Shown piece after piece: positions 17,285-25,547 of a DNA stretch of 64,000 bases (the first letter of the stretch is position 1; each line of letters starts with the position of its first letter). The translations under genes were made by a program, and so were the position numbers. The notes beneath the pieces are model-generated. The model saw nothing but the letters and a program-made list of their open reading frames with translations. It ran no database searches and was not told the origin of the DNA. Origin of the DNA: RGIG8748 sp045539515 (GTDB taxonomy: Bacteria; Bacillota; Clostridia; UMGS1810); assembly GCA_045539515.1 (NCBI GenBank), contig JAZQFN010000022.1, forward strand, positions 62,001 to 126,000. The letters are read 5' to 3'.

Positions 17285-18019
17285 TTATTCAGCATCCTGA
17301 GCTTCTTCTGCTTCTTCGCTAACGGGAGCAGCATCTTCACCCTGGTTTCCTTCTATAATAGCGTTAGCCATTGTGGAAGCAATAAGCTTAACTGCTCTTA
17401 TAGCATCGTCGTTACCGGGGATTACATAATCTACTTCGTCAGGATCACAGTTAGTATCAACAATAGCAACTACAGGGATACCAAGCTTGTGAGCTTCTGC
17501 AACTGCAATCTTTTCTTTTCTGGGGTCAACTACGAAGAGAGCACCGGGGAGCTTCTTCATATCCTTGATACCGCCAAGATACTTTTCGAGCTTTTCAATT
17601 TCGAGTTTAAGCTTTGTAGCTTCCTTTTTTGTAAGAAGTTCGAATGTGCCGTCTTCTTCCATTTTCTTGAGCTGGTTGAGTCTTTCAATTCTCTTCTGAA
17701 TTGTCTTGAAGTTTGTAAGCATACCGCCGAGCCATCTTGCATTTACGTAGTACATGCCAACTCTTTCAGCTTCTTCCTTAATGGAATCCTGAGCCTGCTT
17801 CTTAGTACCAACGAAAAGAATGCTTTCGCCGCTTTCAGCAACTTCCTTGATGAAGTCATAAGCTTCAACAATCTTCTTAACTGTCTTCTGAAGGTTGATG
17901 ATATAGATACCGTTTCTTTCGGTATAAATATACTCGCCCATCTTAGGGTTCCATCTTCTGGTCTGGTGACCGAAGTGAACACCTGCCTCTAACAACTGCT
18001 TCATAGAAATAACTGACAT
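17285..18019 (-). CDS. rpsB: 30S ribosomal protein S2
   Basis: This 244-aa small-subunit protein shows the N-terminal block L-L-E-A-G-V-H-F-G-H-Q-T-R-R-W-N-P-K-M, followed by I-L-F-V-G-T-K-K-Q-A-Q and the late V-V-A-I-V-D-T-N-C-D-P-D. The acidic tail (EEAEEAQDAE) is a lineage-variable extension. ATG 18019 is selected because GGAGGTG lies 8 bases upstream; an ATG 51 bases earlier would read through the leader and that binding site. It is first in the rpsB-tsf operon. Confidence 0.97.
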   Translation of the reverse strand: MSVISMKQLLEAGVHFGHQTRRWNPKMGEYIYTERNGIYIINLQKTVKKIVEAYDFIKEVAESGESILFVGTKKQAQDSIKEEAERVGMYYVNARWLGGMLTNFKTIQKRIERLNQLKKMEEDGTFELLTKKEATKLKLEIEKLEKYLGGIKDMKKLPGALFVVDPRKEKIAVAEAHKLGIPVVAIVDTNCDPDEVDYVIPGNDDAIRAVKLIASTMANAIIEGNQGEDAAPVSEEAEEAQDAE

Positions 18020-18146
18020 ATTAAAACACCTCCAATAATTTTTGTTACCCTCCATATGCTTCACCTGCATTTAAGACACCAAAACTATGTCGGATTCCGG
18101 TGCAAACCTCAAAAGCATCTGCATATGTGTGTATTAACCGACAAAT

Positions 18147-18175
18147 ATTGTATCATAATATTTCCAAAAAATCAA
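18147..18175 (-). promoter_or_regulatory. Sigma-A-type promoter of rpsB-tsf with about 120-nt leader
   Basis: Minus strand TTGATT (18170-18175), a 17-base spacer, TACAAT (18147-18152). Transcription from about 18140 would leave a leader of about 120 nt with several complementary stretches (for example CATATGC with GCATATG), which could allow S2 feedback control. That control is inference only. Confidence 0.7.
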
Positions 18176-18287
18176 GTTTTTTTTAAACTTAGTTATTGAA
18201 ATTATTACCAATTAATTTTTAAAAACTATTGTTTTTTATGTAATTTTGTTATAAAATATATTTATCATTATATATAGAGGTAAACTT

Positions 18288-19403
18288 ATGCGAAAAGGAA
18301 AAATATTTCTCTTCAAAGAGTTGGACTACAGTTTAATAATACTTTCCATAATTTGCACCGTTTTTGGAATAATCATGATTTCCAGCGCGGTATATTCCCT
18401 TGCCGACGGTTCTAAATTCGTACTTATTCAATCAATAGCCGCAGGTATAGGCGTAATAGTAATGGGTATATTTACAGCCATTAATTTCGAAAAAGTCGGT
18501 TCTGCCTGGAAATATATATATGGTGCATGTATTGTTTTACTTGTGCTTGTACTTATTATTGGTACCGGTGAGGAAGAATCCGGAAGCAAAAGCTGGATAC
18601 GTTTCGGGCCCATAGGAATTCAGCCTTCCGAGTTTGTAAAAATCGGCTTTATCATCACTTTTTCAAAAGTGGTTTCTGACATGGGCGACCGAATTAATGA
18701 ACCAAAAAACGTACTTATACTTCTTGCACATCTCGGTGTTTTGCTTTTCCTCATAATGCTTCAACCGGATTTCGGTACCGCGATGGTATTTATATCTATT
18801 TTTATTGGCATTGTTTTTTCGGCAGGTATTTCCTATAAATATATAATTACAGCAGCCGGAACTGTTATAGGTATAATTCCAATGGTATGGTTTTTCTTTC
18901 TTAAAGAATACCAAAAAAACCGCATACGTGTGTTCTTAAACCCCGAAAGCGATCCTCTGGGTTCCGGATACCACGTTATTCAATCTAAAATAGCCATAGG
19001 TTCCGGTCAGGTATTCGGCAAAGGTCTATACCAGGGAACTCAAACTCAGTTTGGTTATTTGCCTGTAAAGCATACCGACTTTATATTTGCAGTAATAGGC
19101 GAAGAACTCGGACTAATAGGCTGTGTTATTGTAACTGCATTGCTTTTTACATTTGTCTATAAATGTTTATCTAACTCCAACAGAGTAAAAACCGATATGA
19201 GCAAATATATATGTGTGGGTGTTGCCTGTATGTTTCTTGCTCACATATTCGAAAACATAGGAATGTGTATCGGATTGATGCCGGTAACCGGTATCCCACT
19301 CCCCTTCTTTAGCTATGGCGGTTCATCTCTTATTACAAACTTTGCTGCAATCGGTCTTGTGCTAAGTGTCTATATGCGAAAAAAATCAATAACGTTCACA
19401 TAA
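18288..19403 (+). CDS. rodA: RodA/FtsW/SpoVE-family peptidoglycan glycosyltransferase
   Basis: This 371-aa polytopic SEDS protein has about ten membrane spans and polymerises lipid II with a partner class B PBP. Signature segments are K-S-W-I-R-F-G-P-I-G-I-Q-P-S-E-F-V-K, the catalytic-loop region L-Q-P-D-F-G-T-A (with the essential Asp), H-T-D-F-I-F-A-V-I-G-E-E-L-G, and G-I-P-L-P-F-F-S-Y-G-G-S-S. The elongasome member RodA is favoured because of the R-N-R-I-R-V-F-L-N-P-like and Y-Q-G-T-Q-T-Q-F-G-Y-L-P segments and isolation from the division cluster, though SpoVE/FtsW cannot be excluded. It is monocistronic and ends at a bidirectional terminator. Confidence 0.88.
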   Translation: MRKGKIFLFKELDYSLIILSIICTVFGIIMISSAVYSLADGSKFVLIQSIAAGIGVIVMGIFTAINFEKVGSAWKYIYGACIVLLVLVLIIGTGEEESGSKSWIRFGPIGIQPSEFVKIGFIITFSKVVSDMGDRINEPKNVLILLAHLGVLLFLIMLQPDFGTAMVFISIFIGIVFSAGISYKYIITAAGTVIGIIPMVWFFFLKEYQKNRIRVFLNPESDPLGSGYHVIQSKIAIGSGQVFGKGLYQGTQTQFGYLPVKHTDFIFAVIGEELGLIGCVIVTALLFTFVYKCLSNSNRVKTDMSKYICVGVACMFLAHIFENIGMCIGLMPVTGIPLPFFSYGGSSLITNFAAIGLVLSVYMRKKSITFT

Positions 19404-19404
19404 A

Positions 19405-19441
19405 ATAAAAAAGAGAGACAAATAAATGTCTCTCTTTTTTT
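19405..19441. terminator. Bidirectional terminator between rodA and tRNA-Gly
   Basis: The stem AAAAGAGAGACA/TGTCTCTCTTTT (19409-19438) has A-rich and T-rich flanks on both sides. It ends rodA on plus and follows the tRNA-Gly CCA end on minus. Confidence 0.88.
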
Positions 19442-19515
19442 GGAGCGGAAGACGAGATTCGAACTCGCGACGTTCACCTTGGCAAGGTGACGCTCTACCA
19501 CTGAGCCACTCCCGC
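19441..19515 (-). tRNA. tRNA-Gly (anticodon GCC), CCA encoded
   Basis: The 75-nt cloverleaf has acceptor GCGGGAG pairing with CTTCCGC (one G-T pair), D stem GCTC/GAGC, anticodon stem TCACC/GGTGA around TTGCCAA, T stem GCGAG/CTCGT with TTCGAAT loop, discriminator T and encoded CCA. Confidence 0.97.
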
Positions 19516-19540
19516 ATACGTTCTTTCAAGAACATAAGCA

Positions 19541-19569
19541 ATCATAACACAAGAAAAAGCATTTGTCAA
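19541..19569 (-). promoter_or_regulatory. Consensus promoter of tRNA-Gly
   Basis: Minus strand TTGACA (19564-19569), a 17-base spacer, TATGAT (19541-19546), 25 bases before the tRNA. The -35 box overlaps one arm of the inverted repeat that follows htpG. Confidence 0.8.
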
Positions 19570-19605
19570 GAACTTTTTTGAAAAAAACTCAAAAAAGTTC
19601 TTGAC
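19565..19605 (-). terminator. Perfect 17-bp inverted repeat after htpG, likely terminator
   Basis: The arms 19565-19581 and 19589-19605 are exactly complementary, with a 7-base loop, 13 bases beyond the htpG stop. The T-run expected after a classical terminator is weak, so transcription stop is likely but not certain. Confidence 0.6.
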
Positions 19606-19617
19606 TTATAAATTAAT

Positions 19618-21420
19618 TTAAATAAGTTTGGACATTATTTCCAGACTTCTTTGTAAAAACTCTGCTTTCTTATCCCCTGCAAGGGTATTATTGGACAATC
19701 TCGCCATATCAACGATGTTCTTGCACAGCATTTCTTTAAGTTGTTCATCATTTGTTTCAATTATTTTGGTGATAATATCGTTATTTTCATTAATAACAAG
19801 CGTTGCTTCGGTTTTTGGCATATTGGGTATATTTATACCACCATACATTTTTTGCATTTCTTCAAGTCTTCTTGCTTCTTCGTTTACAATAAACATGGCA
19901 GGGATTTTACTTGTTTTAAGATTTTCAGTAACAATATTTATTTCTCCTGTATAGTTCTTAAAGGTTTCTATAATTCTCTGCGAGATATCACTCTCATTAT
20001 TATCCGTTTTTACTTTTTCGGAAACAACAGAATCAACCCTTTTAAATGCAATGTCCGATATTTTGTATTCCAAAAAGCTCAAAAAATGATTATCAATCAT
20101 ATTATTAAGCAAAACAGGAATTTCATTTTCTTCTTTGAGAAGATTAATATATTGTTCTTGAGATTCACTATCAGTAACATAGAAAACTTCTTTTTTGCCG
20201 TCATCAATAATTTGCTTTAACGAAATATATTCATCGTTTGTGTTCTTAAATATTATGATATCTTTGATTCTTTCATAGAACTTTTCATCCCTTAAACAAC
20301 CATATTTAATAAACGGATTAATGTCATCCCAGTATTTCTCAAATTCTTCTCTTTGTGTTTTGAACAAACCGTTTAGTTTATCAGCTACTTTTTTGGTAAT
20401 GTGAGATGATACTTTGGTTACATAACCATCGTTCTGCAGAAAACTTCTTGATACATTGAGCGGCAAGTCAGGACAATCGATTACACCTTTTAGCAACATA
20501 AGATACTCAGGAATTACTTCCTTAATATTATCAGCTATAAACACCTGGTTGTTATATAGTTTAATCTGTCCTTCAATACTCTGGAACTCATGGTTAAGCT
20601 TGGGGAAATATAATATTCCCTTTAAACTGAATGGGAATTCCACATTAAGATGAATCCAGAATAAAGGATCATTCATATCAAAGAATACCTTATGGTAAAA
20701 TTCCTTATATTCTTCCTCGGTGCAGTCAACAGGGTTTTTCAGCCAAAGAGGATTTGTATCGTTTATGGGTTCAGAGCTTTCCGAAGAATCATCAGATTTA
20801 TCTTTAACATATATTTCAACAGGAAGAAAACCGCAATATTTTTTAATTACTTCCTTTAATTTATATGCTTCCAAAAATTCTTTAAATTCATCGGAAATAT
20901 GAAGAGTTATAGTAGTACCCCTTTCGCTGCGTGTACCTTCATTAATGTCATATTCAGTACCGCCATCGGATACCCAATGTACAGCAGCAGACCCCTCTTT
21001 ATAAGATAGCGTATCTATTTCTACTTCAGTTGCTGCCATAAAAGCACTATAAAAGCCAAGTCCAAAATGTCCAATTATTGTACCATTGTCATCTTTTTCG
21101 TTCTCATATTTTTTCAGGAATTCCTCTGCTCCCGAAAAAGCAACCTGGTTAATGTACTTATCAACTTCCTCTTCAGTCATACCAATGCCGTTATCTGAGA
21201 TTTTAATTACCGAAGCTTCTTTGTCAACTTCAACATCAATTCTAAAATCAGAATTTTGAAGAGTAACCTCGCCCAAGGAAGAAAGTTTCTTTATCTTCAT
21301 TATAGCATCTTGTGCATTGGAAATAAGCTCTCTGATAAAGATGTCACAATCTGAATAAAGCCATTTTTTAATTATAGGTAATAAATTATCTGTATGAACA
21401 GAGATCTTACCCTTTGACAT
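19618..21420 (-). CDS. htpG: Molecular chaperone HtpG (Hsp90)
   Basis: This 600-aa ATP-dependent chaperone has the N-terminal GHKL ATPase domain with R-E-L-I-S-N-A-Q-D-A, K-I-S-D-N-G-I-G-M, and the lid/G2 segment I-I-G-H-F-G-L-G-F-Y-S-A-F. The middle domain carries V-S-R-S-F-L-Q, containing the catalytic Arg region. The C-terminal dimerisation part is shorter than in E. coli. ATG 21420 follows TAGGAGTGATT; an in-frame ATG 42 bases earlier has no binding site. It is monocistronic and divergent from the amidase gene. Confidence 0.96.
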   Translation of the reverse strand: MSKGKISVHTDNLLPIIKKWLYSDCDIFIRELISNAQDAIMKIKKLSSLGEVTLQNSDFRIDVEVDKEASVIKISDNGIGMTEEEVDKYINQVAFSGAEEFLKKYENEKDDNGTIIGHFGLGFYSAFMAATEVEIDTLSYKEGSAAVHWVSDGGTEYDINEGTRSERGTTITLHISDEFKEFLEAYKLKEVIKKYCGFLPVEIYVKDKSDDSSESSEPINDTNPLWLKNPVDCTEEEYKEFYHKVFFDMNDPLFWIHLNVEFPFSLKGILYFPKLNHEFQSIEGQIKLYNNQVFIADNIKEVIPEYLMLLKGVIDCPDLPLNVSRSFLQNDGYVTKVSSHITKKVADKLNGLFKTQREEFEKYWDDINPFIKYGCLRDEKFYERIKDIIIFKNTNDEYISLKQIIDDGKKEVFYVTDSESQEQYINLLKEENEIPVLLNNMIDNHFLSFLEYKISDIAFKRVDSVVSEKVKTDNNESDISQRIIETFKNYTGEINIVTENLKTSKIPAMFIVNEEARRLEEMQKMYGGINIPNMPKTEATLVINENNDIITKIIETNDEQLKEMLCKNIVDMARLSNNTLAGDKKAEFLQRSLEIMSKLI

Positions 21421-21527
21421 ATAATCACTCCTATCATTATAAATATTAACTAATTCTAGCACAATAACAAATTAAAATCAACATATTTCAAACTAATTCG
21501 AATAAATTAACTTATGAGGTGATATAT

Positions 21528-22208
21528 ATTACTAGAAAAATCTTATGGATATTAATAATTTCTTTTATATGCATTGAACTAGTAACTCTTTTTTCAAAAA
21601 CCAACGTTTTACATACATTTTCAAATTCTCTTGCGGGAACAACAATAGTAATAGACCCGGGTCACGGACATCCTGATGCAGGAGCATCATCTTCAAACAA
21701 CATACAGGAGAAAAATATAAATTTAAAAATTGCCCTGAAGCTAAAAAAGAATCTGGAATCTGCAGGTGCTAAAGTAATCCTTACCCGTAAAGACGATAAT
21801 TCCCTGAGCCGTTCAAAAACCAATAATAAAAAAGATGATTTAAACAAAAGAGTAGAAATCAGAGATAAAAGTAACGCTTCGCTTTTTATAAGCATACATA
21901 TGAATTATTACGAAAACAGCAAATATTCAGGAGCCCAGGTTTTTTATAGCAACTCAAACAAAGAAAACAAAATTTTGGCAGAATCAATTCAAAGCAAACT
22001 AATATCAGATGCAGATCCATTAAACAAAAGAAAAATAAAAAACGACAACAATATTTATGTTTTGAAAGGGTCACGTATCCCTGCAGTTCTGGTGGAATGC
22101 GGATTCTTATCCAATGTAAATGAAGCAAATAAGCTTAACACAAAAAAATATCAAAAAAAGGTTGCCGATGCAATATTTAAAGGAATAATAGAATATTTAA
22201 ATAAATGA
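21528..22208 (+). CDS. N-acetylmuramoyl-L-alanine amidase (Amidase_3), CwlD-like
   Basis: About 226 aa: an N-terminal membrane/signal segment (residues about 4-22) and one zinc amidase domain that cleaves the lactyl-amide bond of peptidoglycan. Visible ligands are His in V-I-D-P-G-H-G-H, Glu in I-Q-E-K-N, and His in F-I-S-I-H-M-N; the catalytic Glu is in L-V-E-C-G-F-L-S-N. No cell-wall-binding domain is present, as in spore-cortex CwlD. The start is unusual: GAGGTGAT (21516-21523) is correctly spaced only to ATT 21528, while in-frame GTG 21519 lies inside the binding site. Translation from ATT is inferred. Confidence 0.82.
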   Translation: MTRKILWILIISFICIELVTLFSKTNVLHTFSNSLAGTTIVIDPGHGHPDAGASSSNNIQEKNINLKIALKLKKNLESAGAKVILTRKDDNSLSRSKTNNKKDDLNKRVEIRDKSNASLFISIHMNYYENSKYSGAQVFYSNSNKENKILAESIQSKLISDADPLNKRKIKNDNNIYVLKGSRIPAVLVECGFLSNVNEANKLNTKKYQKKVADAIFKGIIEYLNK

Positions 22209-22228
22209 TTTTAAGAACAAAAGCCGCC

Positions 22229-22288
22229 CTAATCCACACAAAAACACTCGCTAATCTAATGCTATTGGCGAGGGGATGTGTGGATTAG
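22229..22288. repeat. Two-tier inverted repeat in the amidase/DacF-like intergenic region
   Basis: Outer arms CTAATCCACACA/TGTGTGGATTAG (22229-22240 and 22277-22288) are perfect over 12 bases. Inside is a second stem CTCGC/GCGAG (22247-22251 and 22268-22272) with a 16-base loop. No T-run follows on either strand at once, so it is not an ordinary terminator. It may be a structured RNA element or a small palindromic repeat. Confidence 0.6.
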
Positions 22289-22407
22289 ACCCAACCACTA
22301 TATATTGTGTTTTTATCATTTAACAAAATTATTACATTTTTTTAATGGAATAATATTTGAGGGTATGCTATAATAATAAGCACACAATATAATAAGGAGG
22401 GCTTAGT

Positions 22408-23694
22408 TTGATAAAAAAATCATGCGTTTTTATTCTGACATTTATAATATTTTTGAATTTAACTACCATAGCTTTTTCAAAATCTGACGAACCTAAAATT
22501 GATTCCGATTCTGCTTTAATGATAGACCTCGCCACAGACAGATATCTATACAGCAAAAACGAAACACAAAAAATCAATCCGGGCGGTCTGGTTAAGATAA
22601 TGACCGCTATCGTTGCAATTGAGCATATTTCCGACAAAAACGCAACAGTTACTGCTGATGTAAATACATTAAGCTCCTATGATTACAGTTTTGGACACAT
22701 GGGTATATTAGCAAATGAAAAATTATCATACGATAATCTTTTAAACGGTATGCTTTTATATGATGCAGGGGATGCAGCTGAAGTAATTGCTTCAAACGTA
22801 ATGAGCTCCAGAGAAGCCTTTATAAAAGAAATGAATAAAAAAGCCGTAGAAATCGGAGCACTTAATACAAAATTCACAAATCCGACAGGATTCCCCGATG
22901 AAAATCAATATTCTACAGCAGAAGATTTATTTAAAATCACTAAATATGCTATGTCAAATTCTTACTTTAAAGAAATCGTCGGAAAATCAAGATATGAAAT
23001 GGGCCCAACCAACAAATATGTCGAATACAGATATCTGGACAATAAGAATAAATTTATGAATGTGTCGACTACGGACAAGTATTTCACATCAAAAGTTAAA
23101 GGTATTAAAACCTCATATATTGATGACGATGATTGCAGCCTTATTCTTCAATATGAGAATGACAACATACAGTTGATGACAATATGCATAGGTGCTCATT
23201 ATGACGGGACGCTGAATTATTCATACGAAGACAGTCAGGAATTATTAGATTACGGTCTTAACTATTACACAAATGTCAAAGTAATTTCCGAAGGAGATAT
23301 TTTCGCAGAAGTAGAGCTCACAAACGGTAAAGATATTGACCGATTGTTGCTTGATTCCAAAGAAGATATTTACATCAATTTGCCAAAAAATTATGACCCC
23401 GAAAAGATTACGACTAATGTCAATCTTAAAAAGGATATTTCCGCTCCTATAAATAAAGGTGACCTGTTGGGAACTGTTGATGTCCTTTACGATAATGAAA
23501 AATATATATCATTTAACCTTACAGCGCCAAATAATATAGAAGCCGACAATATTAAAGGTTTTTTCACAAGTGTCTGGGCTTTTATTTCCTCACCAACACT
23601 TCTTGTGGCAATGGGTATTCTTCTTATAATAGTTGTGTGGAGCCTGTTAATATTTAATCGAAAAAAAGTTTATAAAATAGATAATAAAAAATAA
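22408..23694 (+). CDS. DacF-like D-Ala-D-Ala carboxypeptidase family protein, catalytic motifs lost
   Basis: This 428-aa exported protein has a signal peptide, a peptidase S11 (PBP5/DacF) domain, a C-terminal PBP5-like beta domain and a C-terminal membrane span (about 395-416). The S11 fold blocks are clear (S-A-L-M-I-D-L-A-T, K-I-M-T-A-I-V-A, F-T-N-P-T-G-F-P-D). All three penicilloyl-serine motifs are changed: SxxK is G60-L-V-K63, SxN is A120-G-D122, and KTG is K234-T-S236. With the nucleophilic Ser replaced by Gly it cannot act as a serine carboxypeptidase. It is probably a binding or scaffold pseudoenzyme in the cell wall. The start is TTG 22408 after AAGGAGGGC. Confidence 0.85.
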   Translation: MIKKSCVFILTFIIFLNLTTIAFSKSDEPKIDSDSALMIDLATDRYLYSKNETQKINPGGLVKIMTAIVAIEHISDKNATVTADVNTLSSYDYSFGHMGILANEKLSYDNLLNGMLLYDAGDAAEVIASNVMSSREAFIKEMNKKAVEIGALNTKFTNPTGFPDENQYSTAEDLFKITKYAMSNSYFKEIVGKSRYEMGPTNKYVEYRYLDNKNKFMNVSTTDKYFTSKVKGIKTSYIDDDDCSLILQYENDNIQLMTICIGAHYDGTLNYSYEDSQELLDYGLNYYTNVKVISEGDIFAEVELTNGKDIDRLLLDSKEDIYINLPKNYDPEKITTNVNLKKDISAPINKGDLLGTVDVLYDNEKYISFNLTAPNNIEADNIKGFFTSVWAFISSPTLLVAMGILLIIVVWSLLIFNRKKVYKIDNKK

Positions 23695-23698
23695 AAGT

Positions 23699-23730
23699 AA
23701 GCTTCCGATAATGTCAATCGGAAGCTTCTT
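23699..23730. terminator. Bidirectional terminator between DacF-like gene and rdgB
   Basis: The stem AAGCTTCCGAT/ATCGGAAGCTT (23699-23709 and 23717-23727) has a T-rich right flank (CTTTC) and an A-rich left flank. It lies between two converging genes. Confidence 0.75.
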
Positions 23731-23736
23731 TCATTA

Positions 23737-24321
23737 TTATTCGTTGGATTGAATAAATTCTTTGAGCTTTTTCATAGCAACATATCTGTGACTTATACTG
23801 TTTTTTTCTTCATCAGTGAGTTCGGCAAATGTTTTATCAAATGGCGGATAATAGAACACAGGGTCAAACCCAAAACCATTCTCGCCTTTTAGGATATTTG
23901 TTATATAACCGTCACAACGCCCCTCAAAGCTATATTCACTTCCATCGGGCATAATCAATGCAATTACGCTGACAAAATGAGCACTTCTCTCATCAAAAGG
24001 AACGCCCTCAAGATTATTAAGAAGCTTTTCTATACCCTGCATAGGAGTAGTATTATCACCAGCATATCTTGCACTGTAAACGCCGGGCTCTCCATTGAGA
24101 TAGTCAACCATAAGTCCACTGTCATCAGCAATTATAGAACAATTTGTATAAGATTTCAAGGCACGCGCCTTTAAAAAGGCATTGTCAACAAAGGTATCAC
24201 CTGTTTCTTCAACATCAATACTGACACCTATCTCACTTTGACTCATAACATTATGTGGATAAAGCAATTGTTTAATTTCTTTTACTTTACCCTGATTATT
24301 AGTTGCTATAATTATATCCAT
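23737..24321 (-). CDS. rdgB: XTP/dITP diphosphatase (RdgB/HAM1)
   Basis: This 194-aa non-canonical purine NTP pyrophosphatase removes ITP, dITP and XTP from the nucleotide pool. Motifs are A-T-N-N-Q-G-K-V-K-E-I near the start, A-D-D-S-G-L-M-V-D, G-E-P-G-V-Y-S-A-R-Y-A-G, and the C-terminal G-F-G-F-D-P-V-F and S-H-R. ATG 24321 follows AAAGGAGAG. It is the last gene of the lon-to-rdgB series, 21 bases after galK. Confidence 0.95.
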   Translation of the reverse strand: MDIIIATNNQGKVKEIKQLLYPHNVMSQSEIGVSIDVEETGDTFVDNAFLKARALKSYTNCSIIADDSGLMVDYLNGEPGVYSARYAGDNTTPMQGIEKLLNNLEGVPFDERSAHFVSVIALIMPDGSEYSFEGRCDGYITNILKGENGFGFDPVFYYPPFDKTFAELTDEEKNSISHRYVAMKKLKEFIQSNE

Positions 24322-24342
24322 AAAACTCTCCTTTTAGATAAA

Positions 24343-25533
24343 TCAGAATGTCTTAATTTCTTTTCCGCCGTCTCCAATTTCACTCACATAAAATTCGGGA
24401 GTTATACCTGTGCGAGCTTTATAATTTTTTCCTACTTCATTGATAAAGGTATCGACAAATTCGGATTTTACAATACTAACTGTACAACCTCCAAAACCGC
24501 CGCCTGTCATTCTTGAGCCAAGAACACCTGCTATCTTTCTACCTTCCTCAACCATAACATCAAGTTCATCACCGGTAACTTCATAATCATATCTCAAAGA
24601 ATCACCTGATTCATTCATATATCTACCAAAAAGTTCAATATCGCCATTTTTGAGGGCTTTTAAGGAATTAAGAACTCTTTCATCCTCATAAATAACATGT
24701 TTGATTCTCTTTAAAATTACTTCGTCAGTGATAATATGCTTATTCTCTTCAAATTCTGCAACGGATATTTCACCAAGACAGGTTTTTTCAGGAAGAACGG
24801 TTTTTAACATTTCAAAACCTTTTTCGCACTCCGAACGTCTTTCATTATACTTTGAAGCACCAAGGGAATGTTTCTTTTTGGTATTGGAAAGAATGATTTT
24901 CATACCGTCAAGTTTAATTGGCGCATAATCATAAGTAAGATCATCACACTTAAGAAATATAGCATGATCTTTCTTTCCCATTGCGGAAGCAAACTGATCC
25001 ATTATGCCGCAATTAACTCCACAATATTGATTTTCGGCTTTCTGACCGAGAAGAGCCATCTCAATCATATCAATTTTCTTGTCAATACCATTTTTTTCAT
25101 TAGAAAATGTAGCAAAACAGATTCCTGTAGAAACTTCAATGGCTGCAGACGATGACAAACCGCTGCCGTGGGGAACTGTATCATCATACAGAAGGTCACA
25201 ACCGACAATATCATAACCTGCCTGTTTAAGAACGTAAGCAACCCCAATCTGATAATTACCCCAGGATAAATCTCTGTAAGCATCTAAATTATTAATATCA
25301 GCCTCAACAACAACATCAAGATCGGTAGCTTTAAGGCGAATTATATTGTCATTTCGCTTGCGGGCAACAATTGTGGTTTTCATAGTAAGCGCCGCAGGAA
25401 AAACATAACCGCCGTTGTAATCTGTGTGTTCGCCAATAAGATTAACTCTTCCGGGAGATTGGAAAACACGTAAATCATCCTTTGTACCACCGTACAGTTT
25501 TATAAATTCATCAATCATCACATTAATATCCAT
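24343..25533 (-). CDS. galK: Galactokinase
   Basis: This 396-aa GHMP kinase of the Leloir pathway forms galactose 1-phosphate. Signatures are P-G-R-V-N-L-I-G-E-H-T-D-Y-N-G-G near the N-terminus, the ATP-binding P-H-G-S-G-L-S-S-S-A-A-I-E loop, the catalytic-Asp segment C-G-I-M-D-Q-F-A-S-A-M-G-K, and C-terminal G-S-R-M-T-G-G-G-F-G-G-C. ATG 25533 follows GGAGGTAAAAAC; the ATG 21 bases earlier overlaps galT. It follows galT directly. No galE or galactose regulator is seen here. The GH36 alpha-galactosidase at 40722-42809 could supply substrate. Confidence 0.96.
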   Translation of the reverse strand: MDINVMIDEFIKLYGGTKDDLRVFQSPGRVNLIGEHTDYNGGYVFPAALTMKTTIVARKRNDNIIRLKATDLDVVVEADINNLDAYRDLSWGNYQIGVAYVLKQAGYDIVGCDLLYDDTVPHGSGLSSSAAIEVSTGICFATFSNEKNGIDKKIDMIEMALLGQKAENQYCGVNCGIMDQFASAMGKKDHAIFLKCDDLTYDYAPIKLDGMKIILSNTKKKHSLGASKYNERRSECEKGFEMLKTVLPEKTCLGEISVAEFEENKHIITDEVILKRIKHVIYEDERVLNSLKALKNGDIELFGRYMNESGDSLRYDYEVTGDELDVMVEEGRKIAGVLGSRMTGGGFGGCTVSIVKSEFVDTFINEVGKNYKARTGITPEFYVSEIGDGGKEIKTF

Positions 25534-25547
25534 TGTTTTTACCTCCA

